A DNA stretch of 10,541 nucleotides from Oscillospiraceae bacterium (GTDB taxonomy: Bacteria > Bacillota_A > Clostridia > Oscillospirales > Oscillospiraceae). The stretch spans positions 1-10,541 of the forward strand of contig JAFYAB010000045.1 of assembly GCA_017540945.1 (NCBI GenBank), written 5' to 3'. Made by a program: the position numbers and the translations under genes. The notes below the pieces were generated by a model, which was not told the origin of the DNA, searched no databases, and saw nothing but the letters and a program-made list of their open reading frames with translations. Below are positions 1-4,869 of this stretch, in pieces. How positions within the stretch are numbered: position 1 is the first letter of the stretch; every line of letters begins with the position of its first letter.

Positions 1-168
1 AACGCAAGTGAAATCGTATAAAGGGATAAGGCGGACACATTGCGATAAATCCTTTGTTTTCAAGCGTTTTGGAGGATTTTATTAAAGCCCTATGAGGGGC
101 AGTAACCACTTATGAAATCGTGGTTTTCAAATTCCAGTTTGCCGGGTGATTCATACAGCAAGCATGTG

Positions 169-212
169 AAAAAAGATGCAGCCGGGGTGCATGTTTTGCA
201 CACTCCGGCTGC
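169..212 (-). terminator. Rho-independent terminator of the minus-strand operon
   Basis: Arms GCAGCCGG (178-185) and CCGGCTGC (205-212) pair perfectly, and the stem continues imperfectly inward through GTGCA/TGCAC around a short T-rich loop. Read on the minus strand, the hairpin is followed by ATC and six Ts (plus-strand A run 169-174). It lies 22 nt beyond the stop codon of the last operon gene, which fits transcription ending here. Confidence 0.85.
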
Positions 213-233
213 AGTTCACATAGAAACAAGCTG

Positions 234-704
234 TTATTCAGAATCATCCACCGACATTACGTAGATCTGGCATGGATTCCATTCGTCCCAGAGTGTCGGA
301 AAGACCTCGAACTCCTTGAAGCCGAGGCTGAGATAGAATCGGTTTGTGGCGTCATATTCCGGGTACCGGCCCATCTGCACGGTTTTCACCTGGAGGAAGG
401 AATAGCCCCGCTCCCGAGCAATGCGTTTCGCCGCCTGGACCAGCGCTGTACCGACGCCCTGCCGGTGGTATTCCTTCAAAACGCCCATCACGGCCAGCTC
501 CAGGGTGTCCCTGCCCGTTTCCTTCAGGCAGAGAAAGCCATCCGGTTCTCCGCCCTCCGACGATACCAGCATGATCTCGTCGGCGCTCTCGCGGATATAG
601 TTCTCCCGCGCCTCCGGGATGCCGAACCACTCCGGCAGCGCCTCCAGAATCACCCGGGCGACCCGCTGCTTTTCCTGTCTGTCGTCAAGCATTTGTATCC
701 GCAT
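234..704 (-). CDS. GNAT family N-acetyltransferase
   Basis: A 156-residue single-domain GNAT acetyltransferase, expected to move an acetyl group from acetyl-CoA to an amine of unknown identity in the cytoplasm. The acetyl-CoA pyrophosphate loop is visible as QGVGTA (residues 82-87) after the beta-4 segment AVMGVLKEYH; the C-terminal part has the usual NRFYLSLGF helix-strand. A start six bases further upstream (TTG at 710) is possible, but the GAGG at 713-716 is 8 nt from the ATG at 704 and only 2 nt from the TTG, so I choose the ATG. It is the last gene of a four-gene operon, 21 nt after the DUF5655 gene, and is followed by a terminator. It closely resembles the GNAT at 4870-5331: both have LPEWFGIPE, QVKTV, YPEYD.TN.FY and LWD..NPCQ. 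The substrate cannot be read from the sequence. Confidence 0.9.
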   Translation of the reverse strand: MRIQMLDDRQEKQRVARVILEALPEWFGIPEARENYIRESADEIMLVSSEGGEPDGFLCLKETGRDTLELAVMGVLKEYHRQGVGTALVQAAKRIARERGYSFLQVKTVQMGRYPEYDATNRFYLSLGFKEFEVFPTLWDEWNPCQIYVMSVDDSE

Positions 705-725
705 ATCCAAAACCTCAAAGCTTCC

Positions 726-1100
726 TTAGATCCTGTTTCCGAATGCATAGGCCCGCCGGATCCATTCCAGCAGCTCGGCGTCCAGCTCCGAGGCACCGGC
801 CAGAACGATATGATGGGTCCAACGCCCGGGCTGCGCTTCGGTTTTCGCGGCGATGCGCGGGGAATCCAGCGGATCCGGCAGCCCCAGGGTCAGTACAAGA
901 TAATGGGCCGGCAGCAGCCGTTTCGGCAGCACCCGGAAGACCGACACGCAGGCGAAGACCCGCCGGTTTTTCAGGGAGATCTGCGTCTTATGGGCTATCG
1001 CCGTAAATGCCCCGAGCGCTTTGATCCGATCCAGCAGCGTCTCGTACAGCGCCAGCTCCTCCGGCTTCCCGTCAAAGAAAAACAGCTCGTCCATCGTCAT
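726..1100 (-). CDS. DUF5655-like protein
   Basis: A 124-residue protein resembling the DUF5655 family: an N-terminal helix with a 'FFDGKPEELALYETLLDRI' look, a central strand region (FTAIAHKTQISLKN, then RVFACVSVF), and a C-terminal 'GRWTHHIVL...LDAELLEWIRRAY' segment whose paired His and closing W-x-x-x-AY are typical of that family. No enzymatic activity is established for the family as far as I know. The start ATG at 1100 is preceded by a good AAGGGAG site near 1110-1117. It is third in the minus-strand operon, 20 nt after the DUF1905 gene. DUF5655, DUF1905 and DUF1801 proteins often occur together or fused, which supports a shared but unknown role. Family assignment is by recognition of pattern, not a search. 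Confidence 0.75.
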   Translation of the reverse strand: MTMDELFFFDGKPEELALYETLLDRIKALGAFTAIAHKTQISLKNRRVFACVSVFRVLPKRLLPAHYLVLTLGLPDPLDSPRIAAKTEAQPGRWTHHIVLAGASELDAELLEWIRRAYAFGNRI

Positions 1101-1120
1101 GGTTCTACGCTCCCTTTCCG

Positions 1121-1399
1121 TCAGTCCCGCGGCTCGATGATCACGTGGATCGCGTCGCCGTCATGCTTACCCAGGGCCGAGCGGATGGCCTTCGTGACGC
1201 CGATGAGATAGCAGACCGAGCCGTCCGGGTTCTTGACTCCCATGTTCACAATGCTGCCGTCGTAGCCGACACCGTCAAACTGGGCGTGGACCTTGACCCG
1301 GCCCCTGCCGAACACTGCCCGGATATCCCAGGGGAAGGCCACGTAGGCGCCGCCGTTCTCCGGGATCTCATGCAGGATCGCGTCGTATTCATATTTCAT
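1121..1399 (-). CDS. DUF1905 domain protein
   Basis: A 92-residue protein covering one whole DUF1905 domain. Visible hallmarks in order: a first beta strand (YEYDAILHEI), the 'YVAFPWDIRAVFGRGRVKVHAQFDG' segment (residues about 19-43) in which the P-[FW]-D-[IV]-R..FG pattern is diagnostic, a 'GSIVNMG' turn, and the C-terminal 'YLIGVTKAIRSALGKHDGDAIHVII' that closes the small beta barrel. The fold resembles a compact beta-barrel nucleic-acid or ligand binding shape, but function is not known. ATG at 1399 follows a strong GGGAGGG ribosome binding site. It lies 22 nt after the DUF1801 gene and 20 nt before the DUF5655 gene in the same operon. Confidence 0.85.
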   Translation of the reverse strand: MKYEYDAILHEIPENGGAYVAFPWDIRAVFGRGRVKVHAQFDGVGYDGSIVNMGVKNPDGSVCYLIGVTKAIRSALGKHDGDAIHVIIEPRD

Positions 1400-1421
1400 T
1401 TTGTTTCCCTCCCGGCGGCGC

Positions 1422-1838
1422 TCAGGCGTGGTTTCCGGTATCCCGGCACCAGGCGGCGATCTCGGCGATCAGTGCCAGGGGCAGCTCCCCGGAATACGGA
1501 ATCTGAATCGTGCCCTTGCTGTATTGGTACCCGCCCTCGTCCAGCTTATCCGCGAAATGGGCCACTGCCTCCGGGCCGGGGTACAGGCCGACGTGTTTTT
1601 TCGCCGCCGCGAAATGGAGGACGTTGCCGCCCTGCCAGTAGGTCGGCATGGACCAGGAGATCTTCTCCTTCGCCTCCGGCAGCTGCGCCAGGATGGTCTC
1701 CCGGACCTGCCGCAGCGGCTCCCGGAGGGCTTCGTCCTGGGCGTTGATATACTCGTCAATGCTTTCCGGGGCCTTCCCGCAGTCGTGCTGTTGGGTTTCG
1801 CCGCGGAAGGCGCGCCCGCAGTTCGGACAGGTCCACAT
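1422..1838 (-). CDS. DUF1801 (YdhG-like) protein with N-terminal zinc knuckle
   Basis: A 138-residue protein in two parts. Residues 1-20 hold C4-x2-C7 and H18-x-C20, a likely CCHC zinc-binding knuckle. Residues about 27-138 match the DUF1801/YdhG pattern: an N-terminal helix (SIDEYINAQDEALREPL), the helix 'VRETILAQLPEAKEKISWSMPTY' with the characteristic E.I.W.MP.Y, a strand 'GNVLHFAAAKKHVGLYPG' and the 'YSKGTIQIPYSGELPLALI' end. YdhG-type proteins have been linked to iron handling in Bacillus, but for this protein that is only a family hint. It is the first gene of the operon; ATG at 1838 has AAGGAG 7 nt upstream, and a sigma-A-like promoter lies about 45 nt further up. Confidence 0.88.
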   Translation of the reverse strand: MWTCPNCGRAFRGETQQHDCGKAPESIDEYINAQDEALREPLRQVRETILAQLPEAKEKISWSMPTYWQGGNVLHFAAAKKHVGLYPGPEAVAHFADKLDEGGYQYSKGTIQIPYSGELPLALIAEIAAWCRDTGNHA

Positions 1839-1882
1839 AGAATCGCTCCTTTGCTTCGAGTGTGTACAGCCTTCTGCTGTTT

Positions 1883-1911
1883 ATCATACTACAGGAGGCC
1901 GGATTTGTCTA
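1883..1911 (-). promoter_or_regulatory. Sigma-A-type promoter of the minus-strand operon
   Basis: On the minus strand, TAGACA (1911-1906) and TATGAT (1888-1883) are separated by exactly 17 bp. This matches TTGACA/TATAAT at five of six positions in each box. It sits about 45-70 bp upstream of the DUF1801 start codon, and no other good pair is visible nearby. Confidence 0.7.
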
Positions 1912-2133
1912 TATGGCAGATTTTCAATAATAGATTTCGAAATAGTACCCGCTGTGCGGCTGATTTTGAATATTTGATGTGAATCCTGTGAGAATAGTTT
2001 CCCTTATTTTTCCCTTAAACGGGGTGGTACTGGGTAACATCAGGGGGTAGCAGGGAACAGATAAACGGGCAATAAGGGAAAAAAATCAGCCCAAAAGGCA
2101 CGGTATAACACGGAAAAACAGCACACCGGGCAC
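1912..2133. other. Gene-free AT-rich stretch
   Basis: No convincing gene or RNA is visible on either strand. The minus-strand reading frame over 2040-2234 runs through the hairpin and repeat array and matches nothing I recognise. The stretch has scattered purine- and pyrimidine-rich runs (TTTCCCTTATTTTTCCCTT near 1998-2016, AAGGGAAAAAAA near 2072-2085), which might be short repeated binding words, but this is weak. Confidence 0.4.
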
Positions 2134-2156
2134 TTCGAATCCTTCTCCCGCTGCCA
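2134..2156 (+). other. tRNA 3'-end-like sequence, possible attachment-site scar
   Basis: The 23 bases look like the 3' end of a tRNA gene: a T-loop TTCGAAT, a stem-like CCTTC, an acceptor-like TCCCGCT and a final GCCA. The upstream bases (GGGCAC) do not pair with CCTTC, and no D-arm, anticodon arm or 5' acceptor strand is visible, so this is not a complete tRNA. Integrating elements that use tyrosine recombinases commonly leave a duplicated tRNA 3' end at their attachment site, and a terminator-like hairpin follows at once, as after a real tRNA. Reading it as an att scar is inference; chance resemblance is possible. Confidence 0.4.
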
Positions 2157-2157
2157 T

Positions 2158-2199
2158 GAAAAAAGCGTCTTTTGTCTACCGACAAAAGGCGCTTTTTTC
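2158..2199. terminator. Strong hairpin, bidirectional terminator-like
   Basis: Arms 2158-2176 and 2181-2199 form a 19-bp stem with one G-T wobble (at T2168) and a TACC loop. Each arm begins or ends with six A/T pairs flanking a GCGYCTTTTGTC core, so on either strand the stem ends in a T run. It could stop transcription from both sides. It follows the tRNA-3'-like scar directly and precedes the repeat array. Confidence 0.7.
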
Positions 2200-2200
2200 A

Positions 2201-2375
2201 ACGAAATCCGTCCTTGCGGACGGGTGAAATCCACCTGCGGCGGGCGAAATCGCTGCGCGGTGAAATTCCGCTTCGCGGGTGACGGACGGATTTCATTTCA
2301 CCCGAGGACAAAGTCCGAGGATTTCACCAACGTCGCAGACGTTGATTTCACCGTGAGCACAGCGAACGATTTCAC
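2201..2375. repeat. Array of GTGAAAT / ATTTCAC words separated by mini-hairpins
   Basis: The left half carries ACGAAAT (2201-2207), GTGAAAT (2224-2230), GCGAAAT (2244-2250) and GTGAAAT (2260-2266). The right half carries the reverse complement: ATTTCAT (2290-2296), then ATTTCAC at 2295-2301, 2321-2327, 2345-2351 and 2369-2375. The last three are exactly 24 nt apart. Between the words lie small hairpins with different sequences: CCGTCC/GGACGG with TTGC loop (2208-2223), CCGC/GCGG (2268-2278), GGAC/GTCC (2306-2316) and a perfect CAACGTC/GACGTTG with GCA loop (2328-2344). The spacers differ in sequence but most keep the ability to fold, and the words invert at the centre. GAAATCCGTCC (2203-2213) is also exactly complementary to 2284-2294, so the halves can pair over a distance. 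From memory, similar tracts accompany four-helix-bundle genes in gut Clostridia; this needs a search. Confidence 0.8.
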
Positions 2376-2377
2376 TG

Positions 2378-2406
2378 TTGAACATTCATTTACGATTTGT
2401 TATACT
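2378..2406 (+). promoter_or_regulatory. Sigma-A-type promoter of the four-helix-bundle gene
   Basis: TTGAAC (2378-2383) and TATACT (2401-2406) are 17 bp apart. The -35 box begins two bases after the last ATTTCAC word of the repeat array, so the array lies outside the transcript of the downstream gene. A GAGGTGAG ribosome binding site follows at 2413-2420. Confidence 0.7.
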
Positions 2407-2421
2407 GTTTTTGAGGTGAGT

Positions 2422-2775
2422 ATGATGGTAAAAGGAAAGCTTTCTGATCTGTCCATGGATTTCGCTGTCAGCGCTTTGAAACTTTGTGGCAGCATCAAGG
2501 GCCATTATTCCCTTGTCAATCAGCTGGAACGTTCCGCAACCAGTATCGGCGCAAATATCCGTGAAGCAAATTACGCGCACAGCAAACCGGATTTCATTGC
2601 AAAACTTCAAATTGCGCTGAAAGAATGTTATGAAACCGAATACTGGCTTGAATTGATTATAAAAGCTGAAATAGTCGGAGAAGACAGCGTTTCCGCATTA
2701 CTGCGCAATTGCGGGTCACTGCGCAGAATGCTTATTTCATCTATCAATATTGCAAAAACAAATATGAGGAGTTAA
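2422..2775 (+). CDS. Four-helix-bundle protein (23S rRNA intervening-sequence protein family)
   Basis: A 117-residue all-helical protein of the family first seen encoded in intervening sequences of 23S rRNA (related to the Avd accessory protein of diversity-generating retroelements). Key signatures: 'LVNQLERSATSIGANIREA' (about 31-49), with the Q-L-x-R-[SA]-x-x-S-I-x-x-N-I-x-E-[AG] pattern, and 'FIAKLQIALKECYETEYWLELI' (about 58-79), where the K..IA..E..E...WL pattern is diagnostic. The frame is open upstream to 2224 across the repeat array, but the promoter, the GAGGTGAG site and the ATG pair at 2422/2425 place the start here; either Met is possible. Members form pentameric barrels in known structures and may bind nucleic acid; the role of stand-alone copies is unknown. 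Base composition is AT-richer than the flanking operons, consistent with transfer. Confidence 0.88.
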   Translation: MMVKGKLSDLSMDFAVSALKLCGSIKGHYSLVNQLERSATSIGANIREANYAHSKPDFIAKLQIALKECYETEYWLELIIKAEIVGEDSVSALLRNCGSLRRMLISSINIAKTNMRS

Positions 2776-2812
2776 GAACATTTTTACTACCAGGGCAATA
2801 GAGGTTTCTTTA

Positions 2813-2841
2813 TTGTTTCATAATGTTGAGTATGGTATAAT
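2813..2841 (+). promoter_or_regulatory. Sigma-A-type promoter upstream of a decayed ORF
   Basis: TTGTTT (2813-2818) and a consensus TATAAT (2836-2841) are 17 bp apart. GTTGAG (2825-2830) and CTCAAC (2845-2850) form a 6-bp inverted repeat around the -10 box and could be an operator. GGAGG at 2856-2860 and an ATG at 2870 follow, so the expression signals of the broken reading frame remain intact. Confidence 0.65.
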
Positions 2842-2869
2842 CACCTCAACCAAACGGAGGGGAAAAAGC

Positions 2870-2964
2870 ATGACCTATATTCACATGAATGATAGAAGAA
2901 TATTAGATTTTTTGAACAGGTTATTCACAACAAAAGTAACATTCGTGCAATAGCTGCAGACCTT
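2870..2964 (+). pseudogene. Frameshifted N-terminal fragment, possibly IS30-type transposase HTH
   Basis: The ATG at 2870, 9 nt after GGAGG, opens a 27-codon frame that stops at 2951. Adding one T to the six-T run at 2908-2913 would restore a frame reading MTYIHMNDRRILDFFEQ then VIHNKSNIRAIAADL. That layout (short start, acidic helix, then [SI].IR.IA..L) resembles the N-terminal helix-turn-helix of IS30-type transposases, which usually continues with a GRSPSTISRE-like helix. That continuation is absent: after AADL the frame runs into sequence I do not recognise. So this is a remnant that is both shifted and truncated. The family name is tentative; it could be another HTH protein. Confidence 0.4.
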
Positions 2965-3300
2965 TTGACTTGGCTTGATCATAATGTGGAATACAGTAGA
3001 CTGAATGTCTTTTGCGCGGTCTTTCTATGGTTTGGTGTACTTTTACGCGCTCTTTCACAAGAAAAGAAGCTAAAATCCTCGGGTTTTGGCTCTTTTTTTG
3101 CTTTTCGGTGCTTATTGGCTATTTCATCAATTTTCCGCAGCGGTGGCATCTTCCTCTTCAACGTGCTGTTGGTTGCCATCGTCCCAACCCCTCGTTGAGT
3201 CGGTTTCTTCTCTTTTCTATCACGCCACAACCTGCCGGATCTTTCCATATAATAGCTATCCAAAGTTGAGAGGATACGCGTATACAGCTTAAATTATAGA
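2965..3300. other. Gene-free stretch with no recognisable content
   Basis: Several frames of 60-95 codons are open on both strands (for example minus strand 3263-2979 and plus strand 2965-3198), but none has a good ribosome binding site together with a recognisable domain. The plus-strand translations are Phe/Leu/Ser-rich because of local T-richness, not because of regular membrane segments. A 10-base palindrome ATACGCGTAT lies at 3274-3283, about 18 bp upstream of the next promoter. The stretch may be the eroded remainder of the mobile element whose start is at 2870. Confidence 0.4.
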
Positions 3301-3328
3301 TTGCAATTCCCATCAAATCCTGTATAAT
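3301..3328 (+). promoter_or_regulatory. Sigma-A-type promoter of the peroxiredoxin-led operon
   Basis: TTGCAA (3301-3306) and consensus TATAAT (3323-3328) are 16 bp apart. They are followed by an untranslated leader of about 70 nt and a strong AGGAGG (3395-3400) 7 nt from the ATG at 3408. The palindrome ATACGCGTAT at 3274-3283 just upstream might be a binding site, though no regulator is identifiable. Confidence 0.7.
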
Positions 3329-3407
3329 TATATTTAGGATGGTAGCTGGTTATGGGATAACTCTTTTCTAATACAATGAACCATAGCATGGAATAGGAGG
3401 ATTCGAT

Positions 3408-3863
3408 ATGTTAGCAATTGGAACCATAGCCCCGGAGTTTGAATTATTGGACCAGAACGGAGAGGCCCACCGCCTGGCGGATTACCGCGGACGGAGGGTG
3501 ATCCTGTATTTCTACCCAAAGGACATGACCGCGGGCTGTACGAAGCAGGCCTGCGCCTTCGGGGAGCTCTATCCGCAGTTCCGGGAGAAGGGGGCCGTGG
3601 TACTGGGCGTCAGCAAGGACAGCGTGGCCTCCCACAAGCGCTTTGAGGAGAAGTACGGCCTGCCCTTTACGCTGCTCTCCGACCCCGAGCGCAAGGTCAT
3701 CCAGGCCTACGACGTCTGGAAGGAGAAGATGAACTACGGCAAGGTCACCATGGGCGTGGTCCGCACCACCTATCTGATCGACGAAAACGGGATCATCATC
3801 CGCGCCTTCGACAAGGTCAAGGCCGCCGACAACCCCGCCCAAATGCTGGCCGAGCTGGGCTGA
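3408..3863 (+). CDS. bcp: Thiol peroxidase, Bcp/PrxQ-type peroxiredoxin
   Basis: A 151-residue cytoplasmic peroxiredoxin of the Bcp/PrxQ class, which reduces hydrogen peroxide and organic hydroperoxides using thioredoxin as electron source. The active-site loop is visible: P37-x3-T41-x2-C44 (peroxidatic Cys) in YPKDMTAGCT, and C49 five residues later, the position of the resolving Cys in the PrxQ type that forms an intramolecular disulphide. Further family marks are the N-terminal 'GTIAPEFELLDQNGE', 'VVLGVSKDSVASHKRFEEKYGLPF', 'LLSDP' and the late Arg in 'VVRTTYLIDENG'. Length is normal for the family. The usual Pro in TPGC is Ala here, a mild variation. It is the first gene after a good promoter and leads a plus-strand run with short gaps; the next gene starts 45 nt on. 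Confidence 0.95.
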   Translation: MLAIGTIAPEFELLDQNGEAHRLADYRGRRVILYFYPKDMTAGCTKQACAFGELYPQFREKGAVVLGVSKDSVASHKRFEEKYGLPFTLLSDPERKVIQAYDVWKEKMNYGKVTMGVVRTTYLIDENGIIIRAFDKVKAADNPAQMLAELG

Positions 3864-3908
3864 AAAGGACAAACCAAATGGACGGACAGTCAGAAGGAGA
3901 CAGGATCC

Positions 3909-4130
3909 ATGGAGCTGCATTGGGAAGAAGGATTTGAGATTCACGTCAGCGTGGAAGGCCATGAGGCCCGGATTTCTGCGAACGCCGCAGGGCTGCGCTC
4001 TTTGGCCAATCACCTCCTGGCCTTGGCTGAGGAGCAGCCAGGAAGTCATCTGCACCTGGATCCGTACAACAGCCTGGAGGAGGATTCCGCGCCGCTGCTG
4101 CTGGAGCGAATCAAGGAGAACGAAGCATGA
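3909..4130 (+). CDS. Small Imm32-like protein
   Basis: A 73-residue acidic protein that recalls the Imm32 family of predicted immunity proteins. The matching features are a strand pair 'FEIHVSVEGHEARISANAAGLRSLANHLLALAE' with the 'N..GL..LA..LL.LA' helix (residues about 25-41), then 'GSHLHLDPYNSLEEDSAPLLLERI', where H-[IL]-H-[LF]-D, S-L-E and S..L.[IL]E.. are the usual pattern. There is no toxin gene beside it, and in Clostridia such proteins are often found alone in operons of unrelated genes, so an immunity role is not supported here. ATG at 3909 follows AAGGAG by 9 nt. The gene overlaps the next by four bases (ATGA), which implies coupled translation. Confidence 0.6.
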   Translation: MELHWEEGFEIHVSVEGHEARISANAAGLRSLANHLLALAEEQPGSHLHLDPYNSLEEDSAPLLLERIKENEA

Positions 4131-4366
4131 AAAGCATCCTGATTGCCGATACGACCCGGGCGGAGCGGGAGCGGATCGTGGCGGAATCCGTCGGCAGCAT
4201 CGACGGCCTCTGCGACGGTTGCAGCCCCGGCCTGCTCAGAATGTACGACGACTACATCGAAGGCCGCAAAGAGCTGCGGGAGATCAACATGGAGTTCCGC
4301 GCCCGGTATATGTCCGGCGCGGCTGGCCCGGACAAGCCCGGCTGCGGCTGGATGGAGCAGCTGTGA
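4127..4366 (+). CDS. Small conserved-looking protein with CDGC motif
   Basis: A 79-residue cytoplasmic protein. N-terminal 'KSILIADTTRAERERIVAES' (2-21) is a short strand plus charged helix, followed by 'GLCDGCSPG' (C29, C32) and a second helical part 'MYDDYIEGRKELREINMEFRARYMSG' with a further Cys at 73. The Cys pair could bind a metal or act in redox, but nothing proves it. I recall small proteins of this look in gut Clostridia that databases sometimes label 'purine biosynthesis protein PurH'; it is far too short to be the bifunctional PurH enzyme, so that name should not be trusted. It overlaps the previous gene by ATGA, and the following GNAT starts one base after its stop codon, so the three genes are almost surely co-translated. 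Confidence 0.75.
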   Translation: MKSILIADTTRAERERIVAESVGSIDGLCDGCSPGLLRMYDDYIEGRKELREINMEFRARYMSGAAGPDKPGCGWMEQL

Positions 4367-4367
4367 A

Positions 4368-4856
4368 ATGCTGATCCGAACAGCGAGCGGCGAGGAAATG
4401 CTGGCCCTTTGGGGGTATCCGGATTTCAACGCCGCCTCCCCGACAGCACGGTTTTTCTATCAAAACATTGCTGCAGGCAACGCCGTGTTCTGGGCATTGG
4501 AGCACGAGGGGGCCATGATCGGCGAGCTGTACGCCTTTTTCGATCTGGAGGACAGGGCCTTCGCGGACGGGAAAAGCACCGCCTATCTCTGCGCGTTCCG
4601 CGTGAAAGAGGGCTTCCGCGGCCAGGGACTTGGCAGCAGGCTCATGGAAACGGCCCTCGGGGAGCTGAAAGCCCGAGGCTTCCGTCGGGCGTCCATCGGC
4701 GTCAGCGAGAGCGAGCCCCAGAACCTGCGGCTCTATCGCCGCTTCGGGTTTACGGAGAAGGGGAAGGACTGCCGCGCCGATCCCTGCGCCATGGACGAGC
4801 ATATGCGGCCCGTCGTCGATCCGGAGAGCTGGGTGCTGCTGTACAAAGCGCTGTAA
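4368..4856 (+). CDS. GNAT family N-acetyltransferase
   Basis: A 162-residue GNAT acetyltransferase. The acetyl-CoA binding loop is RGQGLG (R84 to G89) after the strand 'AYLCAFRVKEGF'; the C-terminal signature is 'EPQNLRLYRRFGFTEKGK' (about 116-133), the typical N..[AR]..LY...GF. The N-terminal 'MLIRTASGEEMLALWGY' and 'GAMIGELYAFFDLED' match the first strands and helix of the fold. The frame is open upstream to 4143, but translation from there would overlap the preceding gene out of frame. The ATG at 4368, one base after that gene's stop and 10 nt after GGAG (4354-4357), is the natural start. It is not close in sequence to the GNATs at 234 and 4870; the substrate is unknown. Confidence 0.9.
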   Translation: MLIRTASGEEMLALWGYPDFNAASPTARFFYQNIAAGNAVFWALEHEGAMIGELYAFFDLEDRAFADGKSTAYLCAFRVKEGFRGQGLGSRLMETALGELKARGFRRASIGVSESEPQNLRLYRRFGFTEKGKDCRADPCAMDEHMRPVVDPESWVLLYKAL

Positions 4857-4869
4857 AGAGAGGTGCCGT

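Noticed and set aside
465..1211. Plus-strand open frame of 248 codons opposite the minus-strand operon
   Set aside because: It covers three minus-strand genes that have good ribosome binding sites and family motifs. No site or domain supports the plus-strand reading.
2090..2156. Complete tRNA gene
   Set aside because: Only the T-loop and 3' acceptor-like part are visible. The T stem does not pair and no D-arm, anticodon arm or 5' acceptor strand can be found.
2201..2375. CRISPR array
   Set aside because: The conserved word is only 7 nt, it inverts halfway, spacers are 9-19 nt and foldable, and no cas gene is near.
2224..2421. N-terminal extension of the four-helix-bundle protein across the repeat array
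   Set aside because: The promoter at 2378-2406 and the ribosome binding site at 2413-2420 lie inside this extension, and the family begins near the ATG pair at 2422/2425.
2979..3263. Minus-strand open frame of 94 codons, basic protein
   Set aside because: It lacks a convincing ribosome binding site, has no domain I recognise, and its Lys-richness simply mirrors the T-rich plus strand.
4127..4366. Annotation as PurH (purine biosynthesis)
   Set aside because: The product is 79 residues and has none of the AICAR transformylase or IMP cyclohydrolase motifs; such a label would be carried over by mistake.
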